From contig URUJ01000001.1 in NCBI GenBank assembly GCA_900551095.1, positions 65,546 to 129,545 of the forward strand: DNA of 64,000 bases, in the 5' to 3' direction. Shown in pieces: positions 8,968 to 18,620 of this stretch. The stretch's first letter is position 1. Each line of letters starts with the position of its first letter. The notes beneath the pieces are model-generated. The model searched no databases. It saw only the letters and a list, made by a program, of their open reading frames with translations, and was not told the DNA's origin. The position numbers and the translations under genes were made by a program. Source of the DNA: an uncultured Anaerococcus sp. (GTDB lineage: Bacteria; Bacillota; Clostridia; Tissierellales; Peptoniphilaceae).

Positions 8968-9340
8968 CGCCTAGTTTTTCTAAAATTATAAGTCCTGATG
9001 TAAGTAACAACAACCATCCCACATAAAAAAGGCTATTTCCCATGTCAATAAAAACTCCCAAGACTTTTTTTAATAGGATAGAAGATACATCTCCTCCTAC
9101 TAAATATTGTATCACAAAAAGCAAAGTAAATACATTAAGACTTGCAATTATTAAGTAGAAAATATTTTTACTTATGATGAGATTATTGGTTTTTATATAA
9201 AAACTAAGTCCTATTAGAAATATTGATATTATTACAAATAGTATTGTCATATAGTAATCTTTGACAAATATAGGTGCTAATACACAAAATAATAAAATTA
9301 TAATAGCCTTAAGCTCTTTAAATATATCTATAAATATCAA
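8939..9340 (-). CDS. Small polytopic membrane protein, unknown function
   Basis: About 133 aa with four hydrophobic segments and a basic Gly-rich tail (GGGKSGREKN). The likely start is TTG 9340, which overlaps the truA stop (TTGA) and has GGAGG seven bases upstream within truA. An in-frame ATG at 9355 would place the ribosome site inside the gene. It is coupled to the following DUF4097-type gene, and the two probably form a membrane complex. I do not recognise the family. Confidence 0.65.
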   Translation of the reverse strand: MIFIDIFKELKAIIILLFCVLAPIFVKDYYMTILFVIISIFLIGLSFYIKTNNLIISKNIFYLIIASLNVFTLLFVIQYLVGGDVSSILLKKVLGVFIDMGNSLFYVGWLLLLTSGLIILEKLGGGKSGREKN

Positions 9341-10077
9341 TATTCCACCTCCCATAAGTACAAACCCGCAGGACTTAAGGCAGGATTTGCTCTAACATTT
9401 GATTTAGGATCAAAAAATTTTTTGTAATCTTCTATACTAATTTTTCCTCGAGCAAGCTCTATTAGGCTTCCTGTCATAATCCTTACTTGGTTGTGAAGAA
9501 ATGATTCTGCCTTAAAAAAAAGTACCAAGCTATTTTCTTCTTTCTTGAAGTAACAATCATCTATTCTTCTTTTGGTATTTATATCAAGATTTTTATCTTC
9601 TTTCATAAAAAGCCTAAAATCATGGCTTCCTTTTAGGATGTCAAGACCCCTTTCTAGCTTATCATAGTCAAGCTTATAAGTAATATTTTCCATATAAGAC
9701 CTATAAATTGGGTGAGGATTTTTTTCTTGGTTTATTATATATTTATAAGTTTTTGACTTACAAGAAAACCTTGCATGGAAGTCTAAGCCTACTTCTTTTG
9801 AAGATAATGCCAAAATATCGTCTGGTAAATATGGTTGAATATGGTAGGCAAAACCTTTTGGATTAACACTACAAGCTGTTAAAAAATTTATATAAAAACT
9901 TTTAGCATGAACTCCTGCATCTGTCCTTCCACAGGCTATGATCCTATTATCTTCACCCGTTACTTCATGGATGGCTTTTTTTATCTCTTCTTCAACTGTT
10001 CTTTGGTCAATCTGGTACTGGTATCCTTTAAAATCCCTACCATCAAATGCCAGATTTATTAATACATTTTTTATCAT
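9337..10077 (-). CDS. truA: tRNA pseudouridine(38-40) synthase TruA
   Basis: About 246 aa. It converts U38-U40 of tRNA anticodon arms to pseudouridine. The catalytic motif ACGRTDAGVHA with its Asp is clear, as are AFDGRDFKGYQ near the start and the later SFLHNQVRIMTGSL. I start it at ATG 10077, which overlaps the ecfT stop (ATGA); the open frame extends 20 codons further upstream but with no family similarity. The order ecfA1-ecfA2-ecfT-truA is the usual Firmicute arrangement. Confidence 0.96.
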   Translation of the reverse strand: MIKNVLINLAFDGRDFKGYQYQIDQRTVEEEIKKAIHEVTGEDNRIIACGRTDAGVHAKSFYINFLTACSVNPKGFAYHIQPYLPDDILALSSKEVGLDFHARFSCKSKTYKYIINQEKNPHPIYRSYMENITYKLDYDKLERGLDILKGSHDFRLFMKEDKNLDINTKRRIDDCYFKKEENSLVLFFKAESFLHNQVRIMTGSLIELARGKISIEDYKKFFDPKSNVRANPALSPAGLYLWEVEY

Positions 10078-10868
10078 ACAAAGTATAAAATAATTATAAT
10101 GGCACAAAAAATTGTAAAGGCTATAATAGATATCCAATCTTTTTTGTCCATATAAATTTCGTTTAATTTTGTTCTTTCTTCGCCGATTCTATATAGTCTT
10201 GCTTCCATTGCAGTAGCTAAATCTCCTGACCTTTTTAGAGCATTTATAAAAAGTGGCACCAAAAGAGGTATCATTGCTACTGCCCTGTCAAAAATATTAC
10301 CTGATTCAAAATCCGCTCCCCTTGCCATTTGTGCCATTTTAATTTTATTTGCCTCATCAAAAAGTGTTGGTATAAACCTTAGAGAAATAGAAATCATCAT
10401 AGCTAGCTCCCCTGCTGGAAAACCAAATTTTTTAAGGGGTGAAAAAAGTTTTTCAAGACCGTAGGTTAATTCCATCGGGCTTGTGGTATAGGTTAGAACA
10501 GATGTTGATAGGATAATCAAAACTAGTCTAAGTATGGTAAAGGCAGTTCTATAAAGCCCTTCTTCTGTAACAGAAAATTTCCAAATTGTAAAAACTTCTT
10601 TACCTGGTGTTGTAAATAAGTTTATTACTCCCGTTATAACAATAATAAAAATCAACGGCTTAAGTGATCTTAATATCGCCTTTAGTGGAATTTTTGCTAC
10701 TGATAAAACCACTATCAATAGCACTATAAAAGGAATGTAGGTTAGAAAATCTTTTACAAAAAATATGGTAACAATATATAAAAATACTCCAACAATTTTA
10801 ACCCTTGGATCTAGCTTATGGATAAAACTATCAAAAGGTAGGTATTGACCGATTGTAATATTAGCCAT
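10074..10868 (-). CDS. ecfT: Energy-coupling factor transporter transmembrane protein EcfT
   Basis: 264 aa, the membrane coupling subunit of a group II ECF vitamin transporter. It has multiple membrane helices, an N-terminal GQYLPFDSFIHKLDPRVK, and the coupling motifs MMISISLRFIPTLFDEA and AMARGADF-like MARGADFESG. It overlaps ecfA2 upstream (8 bases) and truA downstream (4 bases). Substrate-binding S components are not in this window and are expected elsewhere. Confidence 0.95.
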   Translation of the reverse strand: MANITIGQYLPFDSFIHKLDPRVKIVGVFLYIVTIFFVKDFLTYIPFIVLLIVVLSVAKIPLKAILRSLKPLIFIIVITGVINLFTTPGKEVFTIWKFSVTEEGLYRTAFTILRLVLIILSTSVLTYTTSPMELTYGLEKLFSPLKKFGFPAGELAMMISISLRFIPTLFDEANKIKMAQMARGADFESGNIFDRAVAMIPLLVPLFINALKRSGDLATAMEARLYRIGEERTKLNEIYMDKKDWISIIAFTIFCAIIIILYFV

Positions 10869-11718
10869 TTTCGCCTCCTAGGTGTTTGTAAAGTTCTTCT
10901 ATAGCTGCATCAACCGTGTAGATTTTTTCATCTATTTCAGGGTTTTTCTTCTTGTATGCTCTCATAAATTTAGTAATCTGTGGCACATCAAGCCCTATAG
11001 TATCAAGGTCTACAGATGTAAAAGTCTCAAAGGTAGACTTATCTGAATAAACTTTTCCCTCATTCATTACTATGACCCTATCTACATATTCAGCCACATC
11101 TTCCATAGAATGACTAACAAGGACTATGGTCAGTTCATCATCAGCTTCATAGATTTTCATCAGTTCTCTAAAGATTTCTTCTCGTCCTATCGGGTCAAGG
11201 CCTGCAGTTAATTCATCAAGGACTAGGACCTTTGGATTCATAGATAAAATCCCAGCAACTGCCACTCTTCTTTGTTGTCCACCAGATATTTCAAAGGGTG
11301 ATACATCCTTATATGTCTCGTAATTAAGTCCAACCTTTTCCATGGCCGACTTTACCCTTTTGTCGATTTCATCTTCTTTAAGTCCCATATTTTTTGGGCC
11401 AAAAGCTATATCTTTAGCTATTGTCTCTTCAAATAATTGATTCTCTGGATATTGAAAAACTAGACCGACCTTAAACCTTGCGGCTTTTCTCTTACTCTTT
11501 TCCTTAGAATTTATACCATCAATAATAACATCACCATTTGTAGGTATTAAAAGTCCATTTAAGAGTTGAACAAGGGTTGATTTACCAGATCCTGTTTGAC
11601 CAATAAGTCCAATAATTTCCTTACTATTTATTTCTAAATTTATATCTTTAAGGGCATACACTTCATTTGGCATGCCCTCATTATAGATATAATCAACGTC
11701 TTTAATTTCTATTTTCAT
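10861..11718 (-). CDS. ecfA2: ECF transporter ATPase EcfA2
   Basis: 285-aa ABC ATPase of the shared energy-coupling module. Walker A is GQTGSGKSTLVQ, the Q-loop is VFQYPENQLFEETI, the signature is ISGGQQRRVAVAG and Walker B is VLVLDELTAGLD. It pairs with EcfA1 to drive EcfT and its S components. It starts four bases inside the end of ecfA1, so the pair is translationally coupled. Confidence 0.95.
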   Translation of the reverse strand: MKIEIKDVDYIYNEGMPNEVYALKDINLEINSKEIIGLIGQTGSGKSTLVQLLNGLLIPTNGDVIIDGINSKEKSKRKAARFKVGLVFQYPENQLFEETIAKDIAFGPKNMGLKEDEIDKRVKSAMEKVGLNYETYKDVSPFEISGGQQRRVAVAGILSMNPKVLVLDELTAGLDPIGREEIFRELMKIYEADDELTIVLVSHSMEDVAEYVDRVIVMNEGKVYSDKSTFETFTSVDLDTIGLDVPQITKFMRAYKKKNPEIDEKIYTVDAAIEELYKHLGGENG

Positions 11719-12539
11719 AAGCTTTCTAAAAACTCCTCAACAGTTAAAGGTAGCCTGTCAAATTTTATGCCTTTTTGGCTTAGTCCGTAGGCTACTTCAG
11801 TAACTTGCGGAACAGTAAGTCCCAAGCTCTTCATCTTTTCTACTTGAGAAAAAACTTCCCTGCTATCTCCCTCAAGAGCCTTCTTTCCCTTATCCAAGAC
11901 TACAATTTTATCAGCAAGAACCGCCTCTTCCATATAATGGGTGATATAAATTATAGTCTTATTATAATCTTTATTTAAGCTTTTTATAAGACCGATTACA
12001 TCTTTCCTTCCTTGAGGATCTAGCATAGCTGTTGGCTCATCAAAGATAATGTAGTCTGATAGCATAGCAATTACACCAGCAATTGAGACCCTTTGTTTTT
12101 GACCACCTGATAGATTCGAGGGATTTCTATGCTTATAAGCTGTCATTCCGACTTGCTCGATTGCCCTATCTACCCTTTGCCTTAACTCAGGATGCTCTAC
12201 TCTTAGGTTTTCTGGACCAAAGGCTACTTCTTCTTCAACTGTAGTTGCTACCATTTGATTGTCTGGATTTTGAAAGACCATAGAACATTTTTTCCTAATG
12301 TCCCACTCACTTCCTTCACTAGAACTAGAAATATCATCAACAAGAATTTCACCTTTTGTTGGTTTGATTTGAGCATTTAAAAGTTTGCCCAAAGTCGATT
12401 TTCCAGAACCATTATGTCCCAAAATAGCAACGAAGTCGCCCTTGTTTATATCTATTGATATATCATCAAGGGCTGTTTTTCCTTCGCTATCCTCATCAAC
12501 TCCCGGATAGGTATAACTCACATTTTTTATCTTAATCAT
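11715..12539 (-). CDS. ecfA1: ECF transporter ATPase EcfA1
   Basis: 274-aa ABC ATPase, the first of the two ECF ATPases. Walker A is GHNGSGKSTLGK, the Q-loop is VFQNPDNQMVATTV, the signature is [13 protein letters not shown] and Walker B is YIIFDEPTAMLD. The C-terminal helical region is typical of ECF ATPases. It follows the L,D-transpeptidase gene after eight bases. Confidence 0.95.
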   Translation of the reverse strand: MIKIKNVSYTYPGVDEDSEGKTALDDISIDINKGDFVAILGHNGSGKSTLGKLLNAQIKPTKGEILVDDISSSSEGSEWDIRKKCSMVFQNPDNQMVATTVEEEVAFGPENLRVEHPELRQRVDRAIEQVGMTAYKHRNPSNLSGGQKQRVSIAGVIAMLSDYIIFDEPTAMLDPQGRKDVIGLIKSLNKDYNKTIIYITHYMEEAVLADKIVVLDKGKKALEGDSREVFSQVEKMKSLGLTVPQVTEVAYGLSQKGIKFDRLPLTVEEFLESL

Positions 12540-12547
12540 TTTTCATC

Positions 12548-13993
12548 CTAATAACTCATAGCTGGGCTGTTGTTTGTGCTAGATTCATACACAACTACAG
12601 GTGTGCCATGAGGAGCTAGCTCAAAAAGCCTTCCTGCCATAGCTGGTGGCAGATTTAGACATCCGTGACTTCCATTTGAATAATATATATTTCCGCCAAA
12701 GCCACCTCTCCAAGGTGCATCATGGAAGCCTTCGCCGTCCCAACCGATAGGCATCCAGTATTTTACTGGTGTCTCATATCTTGAACCATCAAAGTTATCT
12801 CCCTTAAGCGTTTGTCCTGTAGCTTTGGAGAGAATAGATCCCACGCCAACATTGGTTGCCCACTTTGGAGTACCTGGTAGACCTGAAACAATTGATGTTT
12901 CCATTACAACTTGTCCATCTATATATAGCCATAAATATTGACGAGAAAGGTCCACTTCAACATAGGTAGAACCAAGGTCAGTTCCGTCATCTTCTCTTCT
13001 AAATCCAACTCTTTCGTAGACTGGCTCTACATCGCCAGATTTTCTGGTATTTACAAGTTCATATACCTTATCAACTGTCGCTGGCACATCCAAAATAAAG
13101 CCATAAACACCTGGATTTACAGTTATTTTTCCAATACCAGTAGCATTAAAAGTTCTATTTTTTCCGTAGGTGTTAGTCTCGTCAGCTATCTCATCTACAT
13201 AAGCTGTTAACTTATCATAATTAAGCTCAAAACTACCCATATCTGTATCGAACATATTTATTAAATTTTCACCTTCAAGCTTAAAGTCAAAACCATTAAA
13301 ATTAAAACCAATTTTCATATTTTCTATAGTTTTTGCATCTTCTAAGAGTTTTGCAAGTTCTTTAGAATTATTTTTAACTGTAGGATTGATATAATCATCG
13401 TCTTTAAGGATTATTTCTTCCTTGTGGTTGTATATAGAATCCTTAATTTTTTGAGAAAGTTTAGCATAATCAATCTTATTTCCCATTTCTTCTGGGATTA
13501 TTTTAAACTCTCCATTATCATACTTAAGATTTGCATTTACTGGTTCTTTTACTTGAGCCAACAAGGCTTGGCTTTTAAGGTTTTTATCAAGTTTATCTTC
13601 ATCATATTTAACATTATAATCAAAGGTAAAGTCATCATTTGCAATATTTGCAAAGGCTAATGGCCATTTAAATGGATTTTGATCTATAGATGCTGTTTTT
13701 GGAATGCTTGCACTATAATCTATATCCTTTAAGTCAAGCTCTGCTTTTCTTCCATCTCTACCAACTATTTCGATTGTAAAAGGCTCAGAAGGTTTTCTAA
13801 GAGCTTCATCCTTTGATGCATAAGAAATATCCCTGCCGTTTACAAAAGTATTTGGTAGGGCAATAAAGCTAAATATTACTGTAACTATTAAATAAAGTGC
13901 AACTATTACAAGAATTACAAGGGTTAGAGTCCTTGATTTCTTTTTGTTATTATCTTCTGTTATGACGTCCTCCTCACTCTGGTTTCTTGCCAA
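12548..13993 (-). CDS. Membrane-anchored L,D-transpeptidase (YkuD family)
   Basis: 481 aa counted from TTG 13993. A membrane helix (about residues 24-46) is followed by a peptidoglycan-binding region like that of VanW/PG-binding-4 proteins (about 80-330) and a C-terminal YkuD domain with the catalytic GSHGCLNLP (His and Cys). It forms 3-3 crosslinks or attaches proteins to peptidoglycan outside the membrane. The start is uncertain: TTG 13993 lies inside rlmL without a good ribosome site, whereas a strong GGAGG (13969-13973) sits five bases before an in-frame ATA (13961-13963). An AUA start would give 471 aa. Confidence 0.88.
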   Translation of the reverse strand: MARNQSEEDVITEDNNKKKSRTLTLVILVIVALYLIVTVIFSFIALPNTFVNGRDISYASKDEALRKPSEPFTIEIVGRDGRKAELDLKDIDYSASIPKTASIDQNPFKWPLAFANIANDDFTFDYNVKYDEDKLDKNLKSQALLAQVKEPVNANLKYDNGEFKIIPEEMGNKIDYAKLSQKIKDSIYNHKEEIILKDDDYINPTVKNNSKELAKLLEDAKTIENMKIGFNFNGFDFKLEGENLINMFDTDMGSFELNYDKLTAYVDEIADETNTYGKNRTFNATGIGKITVNPGVYGFILDVPATVDKVYELVNTRKSGDVEPVYERVGFRREDDGTDLGSTYVEVDLSRQYLWLYIDGQVVMETSIVSGLPGTPKWATNVGVGSILSKATGQTLKGDNFDGSRYETPVKYWMPIGWDGEGFHDAPWRGGFGGNIYYSNGSHGCLNLPPAMAGRLFELAPHGTPVVVYESSTNNSPAMSY

Positions 13994-15095
13994 AATATTG
14001 GTAAAAATCTACCTTTTGACCACCATTATATAATTTCCTTTTTTTGGATAATTTTCTATTAAACTGTCTATCAAATTTCTCATCTGCTGTTATGAAATAT
14101 AATGACCATGTTTCAAGCCCGGCTAACTTGTGATTAATTTTTTTATAAATATCTGATAAATCTATATCTGATAACCTAATTCCATACGGCGGATTTGAAA
14201 TAAAAACACCATAATCATTTTTTATTGCCACTGATGAAAAATCTCTAGTTATAAATGAAATATCTTCCCCGACTCCCGCATTAATAGCGTTTTGCTTGGC
14301 AAGAGTTATAGCTCTACCTGATATATCAGATCCTAGGATATTAAGCTTTTTAGAATAATCTATTTTTTCCATTGCTTCTTTCTTATTATCCTTAAAAATT
14401 TTAGGATTCATGAACTTAAAATTTGTAAAATCAAAGTCCCTATCAATACCTGGTGCAATATTTCGAGCGTTTCTTGCAGCCTCTATTAAGATTGTCCCTG
14501 ACCCACAAAATCCATCAAATAAAAACCTGTCTGGATTATAAAAAGAAAGGTCAACTAGGGCTGCTGCGAGATTTTCTCTAAGAGGTGCCTTGACAGTTCC
14601 CTCTCTGTAGCCTCTTTTGTGAAGACCGTCGCCAGATGTATCTATACAAACTTTTGCAACATTTTTTTCAATCATTATTTCTATATTTACCCTCTCACCA
14701 GTCTTTTCAAAAAAAGATTTGTGATAATAGGTTTTTAGCTTATCAATGATTGCCTTTTCGCTTATAGATTGAATTGATCTTAAAGAAAATAGTTTTGACT
14801 TATAACTTCTAGCATTTACAATAAAATTACTATCTTCATTTAAAATATCTTGCCAAGAAATTTTCTTTACATTATCAAAAAGTTCTTCAAAATCCATTGC
14901 TTGGAAACTTGAAAGTTCGAGATAAACCCTATCAGCGTGTTTAAGATTGATATTAAGTTTTGCTATGTCGGATAGGTTACCCATTAGGCAAATCAATCCA
15001 TCAGTTACTTCGTAGTCTTTGTAGCCTAAATCTCTTAATTGAAATTTAACTAGGCTTTCAAGACCGAAACTTGTGGTTATTAGTATTTTTTCCAT
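13974..15095 (-). CDS. THUMP-domain class I rRNA methyltransferase (RlmL/YpsC type)
   Basis: 373 aa with an N-terminal THUMP-type RNA-binding region (about 1-160) and a Rossmann methyltransferase domain. FDGFCGSGTILIEAA is the SAM-binding motif and SNPPYGIRL the catalytic NPPY motif. It matches the single-domain RlmL-like family that methylates a guanine N2 in 23S rRNA. It is the first gene of a minus-strand run ending at recQ. Its last 20 bases overlap the annotated start of the transpeptidase. Confidence 0.88.
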   Translation of the reverse strand: MEKILITTSFGLESLVKFQLRDLGYKDYEVTDGLICLMGNLSDIAKLNINLKHADRVYLELSSFQAMDFEELFDNVKKISWQDILNEDSNFIVNARSYKSKLFSLRSIQSISEKAIIDKLKTYYHKSFFEKTGERVNIEIMIEKNVAKVCIDTSGDGLHKRGYREGTVKAPLRENLAAALVDLSFYNPDRFLFDGFCGSGTILIEAARNARNIAPGIDRDFDFTNFKFMNPKIFKDNKKEAMEKIDYSKKLNILGSDISGRAITLAKQNAINAGVGEDISFITRDFSSVAIKNDYGVFISNPPYGIRLSDIDLSDIYKKINHKLAGLETWSLYFITADEKFDRQFNRKLSKKRKLYNGGQKVDFYQYFGKKPE

Positions 15096-15140
15096 ACTTT
15101 AACTATAACCGATTTTTAACTCTTTTCATCTTTTTTTGCA

Positions 15141-15162
15141 AATGAAAAGCCACTTTCGTGGC
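15141..15162 (-). terminator. Short hairpin after the hydrolase gene
   Basis: On the minus strand, GCCAC-GAAA-GTGGC (15149-15162) is followed by TTTTC, a small rho-independent terminator between the hydrolase and the rlmL-type gene. Confidence 0.5.
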
Positions 15163-15164
15163 AA

Positions 15165-15986
15165 TTAAATTTCATTTAAAAAATTATAGGACTTTTCGTA
15201 TAGAATATTCCTCTGATCTTCATTCGTAAAAGAATGATCTGCTCCTTCAATTTCAAAATAACTAGCATTTTTGAAGGCATTTTTTAATTTCTCATTAGAA
15301 TCTTTAAAAACTAGGCTATCCTCAGTTCCTCTTATGATTAAAACATCACCTTCGTATTTGCTTGCTGAGCCATAAATATCTTTAACAATAAAATCTATTA
15401 GGAAATTTATATGAATTTTTACCCCACCAATATCTGCATCTTGAATCTTTGAAATCAAGCTTTCGTAAGACATATTATTTTCTATCTTAGTTTGTCCAGT
15501 AATTTCCCCTTCAAAGACTGTTTTTGCCATGACTTTGAGGTAGTCCTTGTTGTTCATATCACTTGCAGGCGCAAGTAAGACCATTGCTTTTGGTTTAAGT
15601 TTATAGGCTATTAGGCTCGCCAATACTCCGCCTAGGGAATGGCCTATCCAATAAAGTCTATTATTATCGACATAGCATTTCATCTTGGCAAAGTCGTTTA
15701 TCATCTCAAGTTCTTTTTCTTCTCGACTTACGGTCATATCATAAAACTTTCCATCAGATTCTCCTGAACCAGAAAAATCAAAACGAATTACAACATAACC
15801 CCTTTCTGTAAGATATTTTGCATGATTTAGTCTAAAATTAACACTACCATTCCTATCACCACCAAAACCGTGGATGATTATTACAGTCGGATATTTTGTA
15901 TTTTTATCAAAATCATCTGGTGTATTTACTACACCTCTCATGATTATGCCGTCTTCTTTTCTTATTTGTTCATAAAAATATTTCAT
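15165..15986 (-). CDS. Alpha/beta hydrolase (serine esterase/peptidase-like)
   Basis: 273 aa with the fold's key features: the oxyanion strand VIIIHGFGGDRNG, the nucleophile elbow GHSLGG, an acid in LIIRGTEDSLV and a C-terminal His in EGADHSF. This resembles cytoplasmic esterases/acyl-peptide hydrolase-like enzymes; the substrate is not evident. Its ATG shares a base with the stop of the upstream flavoprotein (TAATG), so the two are coupled. Confidence 0.85.
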   Translation of the reverse strand: MKYFYEQIRKEDGIIMRGVVNTPDDFDKNTKYPTVIIIHGFGGDRNGSVNFRLNHAKYLTERGYVVIRFDFSGSGESDGKFYDMTVSREEKELEMINDFAKMKCYVDNNRLYWIGHSLGGVLASLIAYKLKPKAMVLLAPASDMNNKDYLKVMAKTVFEGEITGQTKIENNMSYESLISKIQDADIGGVKIHINFLIDFIVKDIYGSASKYEGDVLIIRGTEDSLVFKDSNEKLKNAFKNASYFEIEGADHSFTNEDQRNILYEKSYNFLNEI

Positions 15987-17356
15987 TAAGCTAATACCCT
16001 CGCTACTTCAATTCCACAGGCAGATGCTTGGGATAAGGAGTGTGTCGCGCCAGAACCATCTCCTATACAATAAAGTCCTTTATGGTTTGACTCGAAATTT
16101 TCATTTACTTCTATTTCTGAATTATAGAATTTAACTTCGATTCCATATAAAAGTGTATCATCATTTGCCATACCTGGAGCTATCTTGTCTAGTTGGTAAA
16201 TCATTTCGATTATATCATCTAGTTGTCTTTTTGGCATGACAAGTGAAAGATCTCCAGCAGTTGCGTTCATAGTTGGTTTGGTAAATGATTTTGCCATCCT
16301 TCTTTCTGAAGAACGACGACCCTTAACTAGATCACCAAATCTTTGCATAAGGACCCCGCCACCTAGCATATTAGATAATTTTGCAATTGATTCGCCATAT
16401 TCATTCGAATCTTCAAAAGGTTCTGTAAACCTATTTGTAACCAAGAGAGCAAAGTTTGTATTTTCTGATTGTAGCTTTGGATCAGTAAAAGAATGGCCAT
16501 TTACAGTTAAAATCCCATTTGTATTTTCTGTTACTACATGACCATAAGGATTCATACAAAATGTCCTTACTATATCGTTGTATTGCTTGGTTTGATACAT
16601 GATTTTAGCTTCGTAAACATCATCTGTTATATGTTTAAAAACTTCAGCTGGCACTTCAACTCTAAGTCCGATATCTACCCTGTTTCTTTTTGATTTTATG
16701 CCAAATTTATCGCATACATCTCCAATCCACTTAGATCCAGACCTTCCTGCCGCAAGAACAAGGTCATCACAAAGATATTCTTCCCCCTTGTCGGTCTTAA
16801 TTATGTATTTACCATTTTCATAATCTACATCTTCTACCATAGTAGAAAATTCAAAATCAACAGTATCTTTTACATAATCGTACATTTTTTGAAGGATTAA
16901 TTTATTTCTATCTGTACCAAAATGACGTACCTTAGCATCTAATAAGTGCAAATCATAGCGAAGACACTTGGTCTTTAAGTCATTTTTATCAGTACTATAA
17001 AGTGCTAGATCATCTCCCCCATCAAATTTCATCAAGACACTATCTACATATTCCATTAATTCCATGGCTTTTTTCTCACCGATATAACGATGAAGGTCTC
17101 CACCAAAATTAGTAGTGATATTGTATTTACCATCAGACAAAGTTCCTGCACCGCCAAAGCCGTACATAATATTGCATGGTTTGCATCCTATGCAATGGTC
17201 AACCTTACCTTCTGTTATAGGACAAGTTCTGTTTTCTACCCTACGTCCACCGTCTATTACGAGTACTTTTTTATTTGTATTAAGTTTTGTTAGCTCATAA
17301 GCAAGGAAAGCCCCAGAAGCTCCTGCTCCAACTACTATAATATCATAGTCTTTCAT
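15986..17356 (-). CDS. FAD-dependent dehydrogenase (COG2509-like)
   Basis: 456 aa from ATG 17356, chosen because GGAGAAATC precedes it; the frame is open 12 codons further upstream. The N-terminal dinucleotide-binding motif is IIVVGAGASGAFLAYEL. A cysteine-rich stretch (CPITEGKVDHCIGCKPC, about residues 45-65) and FGGAGTLSDGK follow, and CIGDGSGATHSLSQASACG lies near the end. This matches a family of FAD-dependent dehydrogenases of uncertain substrate. It is cotranscribed with the hydrolase. Confidence 0.82.
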   Translation of the reverse strand: MKDYDIIVVGAGASGAFLAYELTKLNTNKKVLVIDGGRRVENRTCPITEGKVDHCIGCKPCNIMYGFGGAGTLSDGKYNITTNFGGDLHRYIGEKKAMELMEYVDSVLMKFDGGDDLALYSTDKNDLKTKCLRYDLHLLDAKVRHFGTDRNKLILQKMYDYVKDTVDFEFSTMVEDVDYENGKYIIKTDKGEEYLCDDLVLAAGRSGSKWIGDVCDKFGIKSKRNRVDIGLRVEVPAEVFKHITDDVYEAKIMYQTKQYNDIVRTFCMNPYGHVVTENTNGILTVNGHSFTDPKLQSENTNFALLVTNRFTEPFEDSNEYGESIAKLSNMLGGGVLMQRFGDLVKGRRSSERRMAKSFTKPTMNATAGDLSLVMPKRQLDDIIEMIYQLDKIAPGMANDDTLLYGIEVKFYNSEIEVNENFESNHKGLYCIGDGSGATHSLSQASACGIEVARVLA

Positions 17357-17575
17357 GATTTCTCCTATCCAATTTATTACAATCAGAAACATTTTTCTAA
17401 TTTAACCTGCTATATTATACAAGTTAAATGCTTAATTTCAAACTATCCTTTACTTTTTGAAAATATATGTTAAAATATAGGTAATTTATTGAATCACTTG
17501 TACGCGCTAAGTAAAATATAAGTAAAGATTTACATACAAGTATATTCAAAATCCTAACAAAAGAAAGGAACTCTA

Positions 17576-18259
17576 ATGAAAAAAGCATTTAAAAAAGCTT
17601 TCCCTTATACTATACCCGTTATAATCGGCTATGTGTTTTTGGGAATCACCTACGGCATAATGGTAAGCCAAACAGGTCTAAATCCTATTTTTGCTCCCCT
17701 TATGTCGCTAACCATGTATGCTGGTAGCATGCAATTTGTAATCTTACCTCTTCTAAAAACTGATATTTCTATTATTGCAATTATTATCCTTACCCTATCG
17801 GTAAATATCAGGATGATGTTTTATGGAGTAAGCCTACTTAATGAATACAAAAATTCTAGAAGTAAATTTCTTTTTATCCTGACACTTTCAGACGAGACCT
17901 TTGCTCTTGATACATCAATCAAAGCTCCAAATGATATAAATAAATCGGATTTTTTCCTAGCTATAGGAATAATTAACTACATAGTTTGGGCTCTTGCATC
18001 ATATATTGGTGCTCTTCTAGGTGGACTAATTAGTTTTAATACCATGGGAATGGATTTTGTTCTAACAGCTTTATTTTTGGTGCTATTAGTTGAACAATAT
18101 TTCTCAACACCAAACCATAAACCGCTAAAAGTCGGTCTTGCCCTATCAATTATCTCGCTACTACTTTTTAAGCCGGATAAATTTATGATACCTGCCCTAC
18201 TTTTGATAGTCTTAAGTCTTTACGGACTAAAAGATAGAATCGAGGTTAAAAATGACTAG
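17576..18259 (+). CDS. azlC: AzlC family branched-chain amino acid exporter subunit
   Basis: 227 aa with several membrane helices and the family's N-terminal pattern FPYTIPVIIGYVFLGITYGI and MYAGSMQFV. AzlC and AzlD together export branched-chain amino acids or analogues. GAAAGGAAC lies at a good distance upstream. azlD follows with an 8-base overlap. It begins a plus-strand group divergent from the flavoprotein genes. Confidence 0.92.
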   Translation: MKKAFKKAFPYTIPVIIGYVFLGITYGIMVSQTGLNPIFAPLMSLTMYAGSMQFVILPLLKTDISIIAIIILTLSVNIRMMFYGVSLLNEYKNSRSKFLFILTLSDETFALDTSIKAPNDINKSDFFLAIGIINYIVWALASYIGALLGGLISFNTMGMDFVLTALFLVLLVEQYFSTPNHKPLKVGLALSIISLLLFKPDKFMIPALLLIVLSLYGLKDRIEVKND

Positions 18260-18572
18260 AATTTTACTCTTGGTATTAGCATCTACCCTAACAACTTTTT
18301 TGATTAGGTCAACTCCATTTTTCTTTTTCTCAAGAAAAGAACTTCCTGACCTCATTAAATATTTTGGCAAATATTTACCTTTTGCCCTAATGCCACTTTT
18401 AGTAGTCTTTGCCTTAAGAAATATAAATCTCTTAGCTTATCCATATGGATTACCTGAGATAATCGCAAGTGCTACTGTTATAATCCTCCATGCAAAATTT
18501 AAGAAATTGTTTTTATCAATTTCTGTTGGTACTTTTATATATATGCTCCTCATTCAATTAGTTTTTGTCTAA
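18252..18572 (+). CDS. azlD: AzlD family branched-chain amino acid exporter subunit
   Basis: 106 aa, about four membrane helices, with the family-typical start TFLIRSTPFFFFSRKELPD and YLPFALMPLLVVFAL. It is the small partner of AzlC and is translationally coupled to it. Confidence 0.92.
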   Translation: MTRILLLVLASTLTTFLIRSTPFFFFSRKELPDLIKYFGKYLPFALMPLLVVFALRNINLLAYPYGLPEIIASATVIILHAKFKKLFLSISVGTFIYMLLIQLVFV

Positions 18573-18620
18573 AATAGTAGTAGAATACTAAATAAGAAAA
18601 GAATAAGAAATGGGGTTAGT

